Below, piece by piece: positions 8,816-16,569 of a stretch of DNA of 29,101 nt; the stretch's first letter is position 1, and every line of letters begins with the position of its first letter. The stretch spans positions 1 through 29,101 of the forward strand of contig CAZPQK010000020.1 of NCBI GenBank assembly GCA_964588695.1, written 5' to 3'. Made by a program: the position numbers and the translations under genes. Source of the DNA: CAZPQK01 sp964588695 (GTDB lineage Bacteria > Krumholzibacteriota > Krumholzibacteriia > WVZY01 > JAKEHA01). Under the pieces are notes generated by a model. It made no database searches and was not told the DNA's origin. It saw only the letters and a list, made by a program, of their open reading frames with translations.

Positions 8816-9268
8816 ATGAAGCGGTTTCTGCTCATCCTGTGTGGATTCTTGACTGCCGTTGCGTTCCAGCCAGCCCCTGTGGCAGCGGGTTGCGGCGGTG
8901 GTGACTGCAACAAGTCGTCGTGCAACGCCCACGCATGTGGCGAACACAGCTGCGACGACACAGCGTGCACGACCGGCGTCAGCGACGGGGATGTGTTCTA
9001 TTACACACGCGTTCGCGGCAAGCGCGGTCGCAAGTACGTCCGTCATTTCTTGCTTCGGAAAAACCTTACCAACGACAAAAAAGCGGTGTTCGAAGAGTAC
9101 GGCTTTACGCCGCACCGACTGCGTTTCAACCACGCAGGCCGTATCACCGAACGGTGGACCTACCACCAGCACGGCGTTGAGTTTCTGTTCGACAGCGACA
9201 GCAACATCATCGAACAACGTCGCGTGCCGGTGGAGGATCGTCGCGTGAATGTCTATTCGCGCTGGTAA
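8816..9268 (+). CDS. exported protein with a five-residue cysteine repeat
   Basis: This is a 150-residue protein of unrecognised family. A signal peptide (1 to about 24, ending PVAA) is followed by six cysteines spaced exactly five residues apart (C26, C31, C36, C41, C46, C51; units CGGGD, CNKSS, CNAHA, CGEHS, CDDTA, CTTG). A basic and aromatic domain follows (about 60-150, with YVRHFLLRKN, RITERWTYHQHGVEFLFD). The start at 8816 is supported by GGGAG ten bases upstream and by the signal peptide; an upstream in-frame start at 8639 would precede the promoter. AAGC before C26 is an imperfect lipobox, so lipidation is possible. It is divergent from the metal-efflux operon, which suggests metal binding or a disulfide-rich surface role. 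Function unknown. Confidence 0.8.
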   Translation: MKRFLLILCGFLTAVAFQPAPVAAGCGGGDCNKSSCNAHACGEHSCDDTACTTGVSDGDVFYYTRVRGKRGRKYVRHFLLRKNLTNDKKAVFEEYGFTPHRLRFNHAGRITERWTYHQHGVEFLFDSDSNIIEQRRVPVEDRRVNVYSRW

Positions 9269-9286
9269 GTAAAACAGACATTGTTC

Positions 9287-9341
9287 GCACACGCGCATCC
9301 CTGCGTGCTTAAGCATGCCTGCTACGCGCGGGGGCGTGTGC
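9287..9341. repeat. nested inverted repeat after the pentad-Cys gene
   Basis: GCACACGC (9287-9294) pairs with GCGTGTGC (9334-9341), and inside it GCGTGCTT/AAGCATGC (9303-9318) forms a second near-perfect palindrome. The whole could fold as a cruciform. It lies between the stop codon and the terminator below. Confidence 0.5.
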
Positions 9342-9387
9342 GGGCATAGGAAACTACCCGCTCGGTGCCGTCCACTGGCGGGCTGGG

Positions 9388-9430
9388 ACAAGGAGGCTCC
9401 CCATCAGTGCGGGTGAGCCTCCTTGTTTAT
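9388..9430 (+). terminator. intrinsic terminator after the pentad-Cys gene
   Basis: Perfect 12-base stem, ACAAGGAGGCTC (9388-9399) with GAGCCTCCTTGT (9415-9426), 15-base loop, followed by TTAT. The T-run is short, but the stem is strong and the position is right. Confidence 0.7.
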
Positions 9431-9442
9431 GCCCCGGCGTGA

Positions 9443-9472
9443 TTGCAATTCTGACCGCCTCTTGACTACCAT
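9443..9472 (+). promoter_or_regulatory. possible promoter giving a leaderless amidohydrolase mRNA
   Basis: TTGCAA (9443-9448), an 18-base spacer, then TACCAT (9467-9472). Transcription would begin at or next to the ATG at 9479. No Shine-Dalgarno sequence is visible before that ATG, which fits a leaderless message. Low confidence. Confidence 0.3.
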
Positions 9473-9478
9473 CTACCC

Positions 9479-11077
9479 ATGAGCGAACTCAGTCTCACGA
9501 ACGGGTCCTTTCTTTCGACTTCCGACGGCATCGTCAAACTGGATGTTCTGGTGGGTGATGGCTACGGGCCGTTACACAACGGCGTTCATGTGGTAGCACC
9601 CGAACGGTCAGTGAGCGTGAAAGATTGCCTGATCGTTCCTGGTCTGGTCGATAGCCACTTCCACCTGATGACGTTCGCGTTGGCGAGGGTCAGGGTGGAC
9701 TTGGGGCGGGCCAGCAGTTGCGAGGACGCTTTGGCGCTTCTTGCGGAACACGCGAGTAGCAGCGACAACAACTCGGCCGTTGTTGGCATTGGTTTCGACG
9801 AAACGTCTTGGGAAAGACAAGAGCTACCCACACGCGAACAGCTGGACAAGATTTCCAAAGACGTCCCCGTGTACGCGCGGCGGATTTGCGGCCACGTCGG
9901 TGTTGCCAACTCGGCGCTTCTGGAACGGTTGGAAGTCACAACGGTACAGTTCGACGACGCGACCGGCCTGACCAATGCCGGGGACGTCGACCCTAGTAGC
10001 GGTCGCCTTCGCGAGACGTCTGTGTTTGCCGCCAACCGGCTAACGTTTCCCGACGATGACACCGTTGCGCGCGCGATCGCCGATGCGATTGCCGCCCTGC
10101 ACCGCATAGGGATTACCGGAATCCACGACATCATTGACCCCGCCCATATTCGTCCCTATCTGGCGGGGTTGGAGTTGGCCGAACATCCGCTGGTCATTGA
10201 CGGCTACTTCTGCGCGGCTCCCGAGCGGTTCGACGAGTTGCAAGAGCAAAGCACAAGCTCGCCGCCGTGGTTCAGACCGGTTGGGATTAAACTTTTTGCC
10301 GACGGTTCGATTGGTGCGCGAACGGCGGCGCTCCGCAAACCCTACGCCGACGCCGACACCCGAGGCGAACTCACCCTCTCGAAGCAGGAAATTACTCGAA
10401 CACTCGAGCAATGCGCCCGTCGCGAAATCGGCTGTGCGATTCACGCCATCGGCGATCGCGCATTGGATGCCATCCTGGACGCAATGGATGACGCTTCCGA
10501 CCTTCCTTTTGTTCGGATTGAACATGCCGAACTGGGCGCCGATAGCCACATCGACCGGCTGTTGGAGCGCGGCGTTCTGCTGGGCATGCAGCCCAACTTC
10601 GCAGGGAATTGGGGAGCCGACGGTGGCCTCTACCACACTCGGCTTGGCAACGCGCGCGCACGAAAGATGAATCCTTTTCGCTCCCTGGTCGACGCTGGCG
10701 TTGCGGTGTGTTTTGGATCCGACGTGATGCCCGCCGGACCGCTTTACGGAATCCGATGTGCCGTCGAGCACCCGGTCGCCAGCGAAAGACTCCCCGTGGA
10801 AACCGCATTGGATTTGTATTCGCGTGCAGCCTGGCGACACGGCTCCCACGGGCAGAACAACCACGTTGTCCCGCGTACCGCAAAACCGCTTGAGGAGACG
10901 TCGCCGATTGGCCTGCCCGACCACTCTCGAGATCACCGGGGAGCCGAGTTGTCCGGGGCGATGCTGACCATCATCAAGCACACGCCAGGTGACCCAACCC
11001 GCATGGAGAAGGTGGTCGCCACCATGTGCGGGGCGCGGTGGATGTGGCAGGACCGCGATTACTTCGATTCAAACTGA
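9479..11077 (+). CDS. YtcJ-family metal-dependent amidohydrolase
   Basis: This is an amidohydrolase of the YtcJ/amidohydrolase_3 type, a TIM barrel with a metal centre; the substrate is unknown. Visible signatures: VDSHFHL (H60, H62), KLFADGSIGARTA (K271 region), IHAIGD (H322), IEHAEL (H349), MQPNF, and FGSDVMPAGPLYG (D415). At 532 residues the length is normal. The C-terminal part (about 462-510) does not look like the family: the usual G-x-L-x-x-G-K-x-ADxVVLD strand is missing in this frame. Fragments resembling it (VADW, then LEITGEPS) appear in the other two frames, while the closing VVATMCGARWMW is back in frame. This suggests compensating frameshifts or sequence errors. No ribosome site is seen; the gene stands alone. 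Confidence 0.88.
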   Translation: MSELSLTNGSFLSTSDGIVKLDVLVGDGYGPLHNGVHVVAPERSVSVKDCLIVPGLVDSHFHLMTFALARVRVDLGRASSCEDALALLAEHASSSDNNSAVVGIGFDETSWERQELPTREQLDKISKDVPVYARRICGHVGVANSALLERLEVTTVQFDDATGLTNAGDVDPSSGRLRETSVFAANRLTFPDDDTVARAIADAIAALHRIGITGIHDIIDPAHIRPYLAGLELAEHPLVIDGYFCAAPERFDELQEQSTSSPPWFRPVGIKLFADGSIGARTAALRKPYADADTRGELTLSKQEITRTLEQCARREIGCAIHAIGDRALDAILDAMDDASDLPFVRIEHAELGADSHIDRLLERGVLLGMQPNFAGNWGADGGLYHTRLGNARARKMNPFRSLVDAGVAVCFGSDVMPAGPLYGIRCAVEHPVASERLPVETALDLYSRAAWRHGSHGQNNHVVPRTAKPLEETSPIGLPDHSRDHRGAELSGAMLTIIKHTPGDPTRMEKVVATMCGARWMWQDRDYFDSN

Positions 11078-11078
11078 A

Positions 11079-11107
11079 TTGAACCCCGTAACCGACTGCG
11101 ATATAAT
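11079..11107 (+). promoter_or_regulatory. strong sigma70-type promoter for the lysine transaminase
   Basis: TTGAAC (11079-11084), a 17-base spacer, then a perfect TATAAT (11102-11107). The -35 begins right after the amidohydrolase stop codon. The transcript start should be near 11114, giving a leader of about 175 bases. Confidence 0.8.
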
Positions 11108-11113
11108 CACCTG

Positions 11114-11288
11114 CTGAGGCCGGTGAGTCGGTAAAAAACGAGCCTTCACTGGCCTTGACTTGAGCCCCTTTGGTTTCGTACGTTGGGGCGAATTTGATGC
11201 GGTTGTGCCGAGTTCGGGCCTGCCTCAGGCGCTGGCGACGGCGCCTTAGTTTTCCACCATTATCTGCCACGCTGCACTAGGAGACCTC
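11114..11288 (+). promoter_or_regulatory. structured leader with attenuator-like hairpins
   Basis: The leader has a long stem AGGCCGGTGA (11117-11126) with TCACTGGCCT (11146-11155), one G-T wobble, around a 19-base A-rich loop. A second stem, GCCCC/GGGGC, is at 11164-11189. Then GCCTG/CAGGC (11218-11230) shares bases with AGGCGC/GCGCCT (11227-11246), so these two hairpins exclude each other; the second is followed by TTAGTTTT. This is the geometry of an attenuator or riboswitch expression platform. I could not match it to the lysine riboswitch or another known class. A good AGGAG site lies at 11279-11283. Confidence 0.5.
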
Positions 11289-12626
11289 ATGTCCGACATG
11301 TCCACGGCCGCGCACGTCGCGCCCGATAAGGTACTCGACACCATCAAGAAGCATATGCTCGTCGACGGTTTTCCAATCGTTGTCGATCTTGAAAAAAGCC
11401 AGGGCGCTCGCATGGTGGACGCCCGCAACGGGACCAGTTACCTCGACTTCTTCCAGTTCTTTGCGTCGGCGCCTCTGGGCTTTAACCACCCCAAGGCCAC
11501 GGGCGACGAAAAGTTTCTGGCCGATCTGCAACAGGCCGCGCTTAACAACCCGTCCAACTCTGACTTCTATTCAACGCAGATGGCCGAGTTCGTCGCGACC
11601 ACCGAACGCGTCGTCATGCCGAAAGAACTACCACACATGTTCCTGATCGCCGGTGGCGGGCTGGCTATTGAGAACGCGCTTAAGGCTGCGTTCGACTGGA
11701 AGGTTCGTAAGAACCACTCCAAGGGAATTAAGGGTGAGTTCGGCACCAAGGTAATTCACTTTCGCGAAGCCTTCCACGGCCGCACCGGGTACACCATGTC
11801 GCTAACCAACACCGACCCGGTCAAGACCATGTACTTTCCGAAGTTCGACTGGCCGCGGATCGTTAACCCCAAAATCACGTTTCCCCTGGCCGACCACCTG
11901 GAGCACGTCGAGGCCGCCGAAGAGCAAGCCAAACAACAAATCAAAGACGTGATTCACCAGTACGGCGACGACATTGCGGCGCTCATTATTGAGCCTGTGC
12001 AAGGCGAGGGTGGCGACAACCACTTTCGCCCAGAGTTCATTAAGTTCCTGCGCGACGTCACGCTTGAGCACGAGATCATTTTTATCTGCGACGAAGTTCA
12101 AACCGGCGTCGGCCTGACGGGTAAAACCTGGGCCTACCAGCACGCGGGTATCACCCCGGACATCATCGCGTTCGGTAAAAAAATGCAGGTGTGCGGCATC
12201 ATGTCGTCCGACCGCATCAACGATGTCGACAGCGTGTTTAAGGTGTCCAGCCGAATCAATTCGACGTGGGGCGGTAATCTGGTCGACATGGTTCGCTGCA
12301 CGCGCTATCTGCAGGTGATCGAAGAAGAGAACCTGGTTCAGAATGCCGCCGAAGTCGGTGACTACCTGGGTGAACAACTTGGCGAGTTGGCGCGCAGAAT
12401 GCCGGATATGGTCAGCAACACGCGTAACGCAGGGCTGATGGCCGCGTTCGATTTGCCCAACGGCGAGACGCGCAACAAGCTTACCGGCAAGGCCAAAGAA
12501 AACGGTATGCTGATTGTGGGCTGTGGTCCCAATAGCATTCGCTTCCGTCCGCCGTTGAACCTTACGCGCGCAGAAGTCGACGAAGGTATCGAGATTCTCG
12601 AGAAGTCGCTAAAGGCGTTGGCTTAG
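11289..12626 (+). CDS. lat: L-lysine 6-transaminase (lysine epsilon-aminotransferase)
   Basis: This PLP enzyme moves the epsilon-amino group of lysine to 2-oxoglutarate, giving glutamate and 2-aminoadipate semialdehyde (cyclising to piperideine-6-carboxylate), the first step of one lysine-degradation route. The 445 residues align closely with the M. tuberculosis Lat sequence as I remember it: SMLVDG-like KHMLVDGFPIVVDL, AALNNPSNSD, AFHGRTGYTMSLTNT, FPKFDWPRI, IEPVQGEGGD (E235, E240), CDEVQTG (D268), FGKK (PLP lysine K297) and NSTWGGN. The Lat-specific substrate-gating glutamate (E243 in M. tuberculosis) corresponds to E240. The gene has its own promoter, leader and terminator and is thus monocistronic. 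No semialdehyde dehydrogenase gene is nearby. Confidence 0.95.
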   Translation: MSDMSTAAHVAPDKVLDTIKKHMLVDGFPIVVDLEKSQGARMVDARNGTSYLDFFQFFASAPLGFNHPKATGDEKFLADLQQAALNNPSNSDFYSTQMAEFVATTERVVMPKELPHMFLIAGGGLAIENALKAAFDWKVRKNHSKGIKGEFGTKVIHFREAFHGRTGYTMSLTNTDPVKTMYFPKFDWPRIVNPKITFPLADHLEHVEAAEEQAKQQIKDVIHQYGDDIAALIIEPVQGEGGDNHFRPEFIKFLRDVTLEHEIIFICDEVQTGVGLTGKTWAYQHAGITPDIIAFGKKMQVCGIMSSDRINDVDSVFKVSSRINSTWGGNLVDMVRCTRYLQVIEEENLVQNAAEVGDYLGEQLGELARRMPDMVSNTRNAGLMAAFDLPNGETRNKLTGKAKENGMLIVGCGPNSIRFRPPLNLTRAEVDEGIEILEKSLKALA

Positions 12627-12658
12627 GCCGCGTGTCCGGCGACGCGTAGTACCACAAT

Positions 12659-12694
12659 AAACGGCGTCTTCGCAAGAGCGGGGGCGCCGTTTTT
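12659..12694 (+). terminator. intrinsic terminator of the lysine transaminase gene
   Basis: AAACGGCG (12659-12666) pairs with CGCCGTTT (12685-12692), followed by a T-run (12690-12694). This is a classical rho-independent terminator placed 33 bases after the stop. Confidence 0.85.
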
Positions 12695-12707
12695 GACAAA
12701 ACGCGAT

Positions 12708-13766
12708 ATGTCACAACTTGTCTTTCATAATGTGCGTAAGGAGTTCCCGGGCGATGTCGTCGCCGTCGACGGGTTTTCGCTAACGGTTACATCGCCAACC
12801 ATGTTGGTGCTGGTGGGCCCTTCCGGTTGTGGTAAGACGACTCTGCTGCGCATGGTAGCGGGTTTGGAAACGCTTACCTCGGGTTCTATCGAACTCGACG
12901 GCGAACGCCTGGACAACCGCGCTCCCAAAGATCGCGACATCGCGATGGTGTTTCAAAACTATGCACTGTATCCGCATATGACCGTCGAGCAGAACCTCTC
13001 CTTTGGCCTGAAGCTACGCAAGTGGGACAAGGCTCGCATCGTCGAAAGAGTAGGCCGGGCGGCTCGCACGCTCGAAATCGACACGTTGTTGCAACGAAAA
13101 CCAGCCGAGCTATCTGGCGGTCAACGGCAACGCGTGGCGTTAGGCCGCGCGATTGTGCGCGAACCCAAGGTGTTCTTGTTTGACGAACCGCTTTCTAACC
13201 TCGATGCACGTTTGCGCGCCGACATGCGCGCGCAAATCAAAAGTCTCTACCAGGAACTGGGCGTGACCTCAATATACGTGACCCACGACCAGGTAGAAGC
13301 CATGACTATTGGCGAGCGGCTGGTGGTGATGAGCGACGGCAAGATCCATCAGGTGGGAACGCCGCTGGAATGCTATCGGCATCCGACGGACACTTTCGTT
13401 GCGTCGTTCATCGGAAGTCCCGCGATGAATCTGCTTAGTGCGCAAGTCAGCGACGGTGCGGCGCGCATCGGCGATCACACCGTACCGCTTAGCCCGGCAA
13501 TCGCGGCCCGGGTTCCGAGTGGCAAAGTTGTGCTGGGGATTCGCCCGGAACACGTCACTCCAGCCGACGCCGATTTACGACTGCCGGGAACGGTGACGCT
13601 GGAGGAGCCGTTGGGTCACGAAACCCTCACGCATTTGCACGTCGCGGGCACCCGTGTGGTCGCACGTGGTGACGGTGGCTTTAGCGGTGAGGGCACCACG
13701 GTTGGCGTTGCGGCCAATAATCTGCATGTGTTTGACGCCGAATCCGGCAAGCGAGTGGAGCCGTGA
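12708..13766 (+). CDS. MalK/UgpC-type ABC transporter ATP-binding protein, no permease nearby
   Basis: This cytoplasmic ATPase (352 residues) is of the sugar or polyol import type. It has Walker A GPSGCGKT (37-44), Q-loop Q83, signature LSGGQ (135-139), Walker B VFLFDE (155-160), D-loop SNLD, H-loop H193 and a C-terminal TOBE/MalK regulatory part (about 235-350). I chose the ATG at 12708, giving the usual MalK N-terminus MSQLVFHNVRKEF; a TTG at 12693 lies inside the preceding terminator and is unlikely. No Shine-Dalgarno sequence is evident. No permease or binding protein is in the window, so it may serve several importers as MsmX-type ATPases do. Its TGA overlaps the GTG of the next gene (GTGA), tying it to the methyltransferase and TonB genes. 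Confidence 0.9.
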   Translation: MSQLVFHNVRKEFPGDVVAVDGFSLTVTSPTMLVLVGPSGCGKTTLLRMVAGLETLTSGSIELDGERLDNRAPKDRDIAMVFQNYALYPHMTVEQNLSFGLKLRKWDKARIVERVGRAARTLEIDTLLQRKPAELSGGQRQRVALGRAIVREPKVFLFDEPLSNLDARLRADMRAQIKSLYQELGVTSIYVTHDQVEAMTIGERLVVMSDGKIHQVGTPLECYRHPTDTFVASFIGSPAMNLLSAQVSDGAARIGDHTVPLSPAIAARVPSGKVVLGIRPEHVTPADADLRLPGTVTLEEPLGHETLTHLHVAGTRVVARGDGGFSGEGTTVGVAANNLHVFDAESGKRVEP

Positions 13767-14596
13767 GCAGTTTCATTGTTGCACTTAATAATGTGTTTCG
13801 ACGCCCCAATGTTGGCGGACGCGAGAGCGAAACCGCATATTCTGAGTGGGAACACCACTGGGGTCGGCAACTGGTTCAGGAATATCTGGAACCCCAGGGC
13901 GATCTCGCGGGTAAATATGTATTAGATGTTGGATGTGGACTGGGCGGAAAGACCATCGCCTACGAGGAGGGCGGCGCGATTGCCGCGTTAGGCACCGACA
14001 TACTCGTCAAGAACGTCCGGGCAAGTCGTGACTATGCCCGCGAACATTCCCCCCACCAAAAGAGCGCGTTCTTTACCAGCGACGCAGGTTCGCTGCCGGT
14101 GGCTGACGCCACTTTTGACACCGTCGTTGCCAACGACGCCATGGAGCATTTCTCGCGCCCCGCCGAAGCGCTGGCCGAGATGGCGCGGGTAACCAGGCCG
14201 GGAGGCGCTATCTGGTTGTTCTTTACTCCTCACTTTTCGCCCTTGGGGTCGCATCTTTACGACTACGTCTACACCCCGTGGTGCCACTTGCTGTTTACCC
14301 GCGGCCAGTTGTCCAACGCGGTAGCAAAAGTGCTGGCCGAACGTCAGCCCGATGCCAGCGCCGAGTCGCTGGACGCGCAGCGCCAGGAGATCATGCGTAG
14401 CTACGACGAAGACTTGAATCACATGAACCTGCGTTGGTTTCATCGAATCGTCCGCGAACTGCCGACCGTTCGCATGACCTATCGCGAACTTCGTCCGGCA
14501 AAGTATCAACTCCTAAAACCATTCACCAGAGTGCCGTTTGTGCAGGAGTTGGTAACCGGTTTTGTAATCGCAAGGCTGGAGCGGACGAATGACTAG
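13763..14596 (+). CDS. class I SAM-dependent methyltransferase
   Basis: This is a 277-residue Methyltransf_11-like enzyme; the substrate is unknown. Motif I VLDVGCGLGGKT (53-64) binds S-adenosylmethionine, the acidic end of strand 2 is in ALGTDI, and VVANDAMEHF...MARVTRPGGAIWLFF gives motifs II and III. The C-terminal third (about 165-277) carries Tyr-rich and basic segments and a hydrophobic end. It starts with GTG overlapping the ABC ATPase stop by four bases and overlaps the TonB-like gene by eight bases, so it is part of the same operon. Similar methyltransferases often act on lipids, quinones or surface sugars; an envelope substrate here is inferred only from the neighbours. Confidence 0.88.
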   Translation: MSSFIVALNNVFRRPNVGGRESETAYSEWEHHWGRQLVQEYLEPQGDLAGKYVLDVGCGLGGKTIAYEEGGAIAALGTDILVKNVRASRDYAREHSPHQKSAFFTSDAGSLPVADATFDTVVANDAMEHFSRPAEALAEMARVTRPGGAIWLFFTPHFSPLGSHLYDYVYTPWCHLLFTRGQLSNAVAKVLAERQPDASAESLDAQRQEIMRSYDEDLNHMNLRWFHRIVRELPTVRMTYRELRPAKYQLLKPFTRVPFVQELVTGFVIARLERTND

Positions 14597-15470
14597 CGTC
14601 GCGCCGATAAACGTGATGCCGCCGCGTGACCGGACGATGATGTGGGCGCTGCTGATATCGTTGGTGGTGCACGCCGCCGTAATGCTGCCCTACGCCAAGG
14701 AGCTTATGGAAAAACTTAACTTCGAACCGGCGGAAGTTGTCGAACCGGTGTCGATTGAGTTTCAATTGGTCTCTCCGCCGGAGCAAGTAATTCCGACGAA
14801 TCAGGTCAGCCAGTTCGGATCCACGGTAAACTCGGCAGCGGCCGACAGCGATCCGCGCAACGATGACTCGGCGATTCCCAAAGCGTCGGGGGCGAGCCCG
14901 TTCCTTGATAATCCATCACCACACGACGGCGCGCTGGGCCAAGGCAAAAGCGACTTGCCGCCCATTCCCGACGAAGTCTCCGACCTGGGACAGGCGTTCG
15001 AAAAGTCGCAGTACGTATCGCAGTACAGCGCGCGACAGGACGAAGCGTTGCCGGAGCAGGTGCCAGAGTTCTTTAGCGACAGATCGGCGCGGGCGTCGAT
15101 TGGCGGGATTCAGCTTAGTACCACCGCATGGGACTTTGCCCCCTATCTGTTGGACCTGAAACATCGCATCCGGCAAAACTGGGTTCCGCCGATGGCGTTT
15201 ACCGCGTTGGGTGCGATTTCGGGTTACACTTGGGTGCAGTTTCGCATCTACCCAGACGGTACGATGGAACGCCTGTCCGTGGTCGAAGAGGAGGGCCACG
15301 GCTCGCTACATAAGTCCAGCGTGGGCGCGATTACCGGCGCGGCGCCGTTTCGTCCGCTGCCCAAACATTTTCCCGAGGAATACTTAGAAATTCGTTTCGG
15401 CTTTTACTACTTGCTCCCCGGAGACGAGGAGCGCTTCTTTAAGAAAACCCAACAGCAAGGGAGTGACTAA
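14589..15470 (+). CDS. TonB-like energy-transducing protein
   Basis: This 293-residue inner-membrane protein spans the periplasm. One N-terminal helix (about 18-35) contains S24-x3-H28, the same SxxxH spacing that TonB needs to couple with ExbB/ExbD. A long Pro, Asp and Ser-rich linker follows (about 48-165), then a TonB C-terminal domain (about 183-275) beginning FAPYLLDLKHRIRQNWVPP and including VQFRIYPDGTMERLSVVEEEG. It overlaps the methyltransferase gene by eight bases, and its TAA shares a base with the ATG of the ExbB-like gene. TonB versus TolA-type function is open; no TonB-dependent receptor is in the window, so the partner may be the barrel encoded downstream. Confidence 0.85.
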   Translation: MTSVAPINVMPPRDRTMMWALLISLVVHAAVMLPYAKELMEKLNFEPAEVVEPVSIEFQLVSPPEQVIPTNQVSQFGSTVNSAAADSDPRNDDSAIPKASGASPFLDNPSPHDGALGQGKSDLPPIPDEVSDLGQAFEKSQYVSQYSARQDEALPEQVPEFFSDRSARASIGGIQLSTTAWDFAPYLLDLKHRIRQNWVPPMAFTALGAISGYTWVQFRIYPDGTMERLSVVEEEGHGSLHKSSVGAITGAAPFRPLPKHFPEEYLEIRFGFYYLLPGDEERFFKKTQQQGSD

Positions 15471-16111
15471 TGTGGGCCGTGTTTGCTAAGGGTGGACCCA
15501 TCATGATCCCGCTCGGCATCCTTTCGGTGCTCGGCGTGGCGGTCGTGGTGGAGAAACTGATCACGTTGCGCAAGTCGCGGGTGATTCAAACCGACATCGT
15601 AAATGCCATTGATTCGCTGACCACGTACTCCGATGTGCCGATGGCCATCAAGATGTGTCAGCGCTATAGCACTCCGTTTGCAAACACGATTCGCGCTGGT
15701 CTCGAGGCCGCCAACGAACCGGTGGGTTCAGTGCGACAACTAATGGAAGACACCGGACGCCGCGAAATGAAGCGCCTGGACCGTTACCTGGTTGTCCTGG
15801 AGACTGTGGCCGCCGCGAGTCCGTTGCTAGGGCTACTGGGAACCGTGTTCGGCATGATCGACACCTTCCGCGTGATTAGCGTCGAAGGCGTCGGGCAAAC
15901 CGGTTTACTTTCCGGCGGAATCGCCGAAGCGTTAATCACAACCGCATTCGGGTTGTCGATTGGTATTCCCGCGCTGGTGGCGTTTAACTTTTTCGACGCG
16001 CGGGTCGATCAGTATGTCTCGCGGATCGATGCCTACGGCCACGCGCTGCTGCGACGCTTGCAACTGATGCACGAACAGGGAATCGACGTCGGAAAGCGCA
16101 CGGGTGACTAG
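15470..16111 (+). CDS. ExbB/TolQ/MotA-family proton-channel subunit
   Basis: This is a 213-residue inner-membrane protein forming the pentameric stator around ExbD. Helices are at about 9-31, 108-135 and 148-172. The segment SPLLGLLGTVFGMIDTF (117-133) contains T125, and IAEALITTAFGL (151-162) contains E153 and T158; these align with E. coli ExbB T148, E176 and T181 in the proton path. It overlaps its neighbours on both sides by one base (TAATG upstream, TAGTG downstream), indicating coupled translation with the TonB-like and ExbD-like genes. The family is certain; ExbB versus TolQ naming is not decided. Confidence 0.92.
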   Translation: MWAVFAKGGPIMIPLGILSVLGVAVVVEKLITLRKSRVIQTDIVNAIDSLTTYSDVPMAIKMCQRYSTPFANTIRAGLEAANEPVGSVRQLMEDTGRREMKRLDRYLVVLETVAAASPLLGLLGTVFGMIDTFRVISVEGVGQTGLLSGGIAEALITTAFGLSIGIPALVAFNFFDARVDQYVSRIDAYGHALLRRLQLMHEQGIDVGKRTGD

Positions 16112-16512
16112 TGGAACTGCGTAGAGCAAAGAAGCGTTCGCTGGTACTAAACGTGACGTCGCTCATCGACGTTCTGTTTCTGTTGCTCATCTTTTTTATG
16201 ATTTCGACCACGTTTCTTAGCCAGCCGGCGATTAAACTGGAGCTTCCGGAGGCAGCGAATGCGGAACCGGTCCGGCAGACCCCGCTGGTCGTCAACGTTG
16301 CCGCCGACGGTCGCGTGTTCCTTAACGACGACCCCATCGAAATCAACCTGCTGCAGGAAGCGTTGCGCCAGCAGCTGGAAGGTGATGACGACCGCGCCGT
16401 CGTACTGAAAGCCGATGAGGCGGTGTCGCATGGCCAGGTGGTGAGGGTAATGGATGTGGTCAAAGGGGCAGGCGCACGGCGGCTGACGGTGTCGACGCGG
16501 CCCTCAAATTAA
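16111..16512 (+). CDS. ExbD/TolR-family proton-channel subunit
   Basis: This 133-residue protein has one membrane helix (about 17-37, LIDVLFLLLIFFMISTTF) containing D20, the conserved proton-carrying aspartate of ExbD/TolR. A periplasmic domain follows (about 50-130), with DGRVFLNDDPI and the pattern AVVLKADEAVSHGQVVRVMDVVKGAGA typical of the family. The start codon is GTG, sharing its first base with the TAG of the ExbB-like gene. It is the last gene of the overlapping run that starts with the ABC ATPase. Confidence 0.92.
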   Translation: MELRRAKKRSLVLNVTSLIDVLFLLLIFFMISTTFLSQPAIKLELPEAANAEPVRQTPLVVNVAADGRVFLNDDPIEINLLQEALRQQLEGDDDRAVVLKADEAVSHGQVVRVMDVVKGAGARRLTVSTRPSN

Positions 16513-16518
16513 GCTTTC

Positions 16519-16547
16519 TTGACGCCTTAACTCCCCTGTGTTAGTAG
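16519..16547 (+). promoter_or_regulatory. possible promoter for the lipoprotein-barrel-TPR run
   Basis: TTGACG (16519-16524), a 17-base spacer, then TAGTAG (16542-16547), a weak -10. It lies in the 57-base gap between the ExbD-like gene and the lipoprotein gene. A CCC-TTCG-GGG hairpin just before the ATG could affect translation. Confidence 0.4.
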
Positions 16548-16569
16548 AGTTAGACCCTTCGGGGCCCTT

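Noticed and set aside
10040..10981. Long minus-strand open frame of 313 codons
   Set aside because: It lies antisense to the amidohydrolase, has no recognisable domain and no ribosome site; an effect of codon bias.
9479..11077. Calling the amidohydrolase a pseudogene
   Set aside because: The frame stays open to a normal end and all catalytic motifs are intact; only the C-terminal segment is suspect.
11114..11288. Known lysine riboswitch
   Set aside because: I could not find the conserved L-box core elements, so only a generic structured leader is reported.
12693..12707. TTG start for the ABC ATPase
   Set aside because: It sits in the T-run of the preceding terminator; the ATG at 12708 gives the standard N-terminus.
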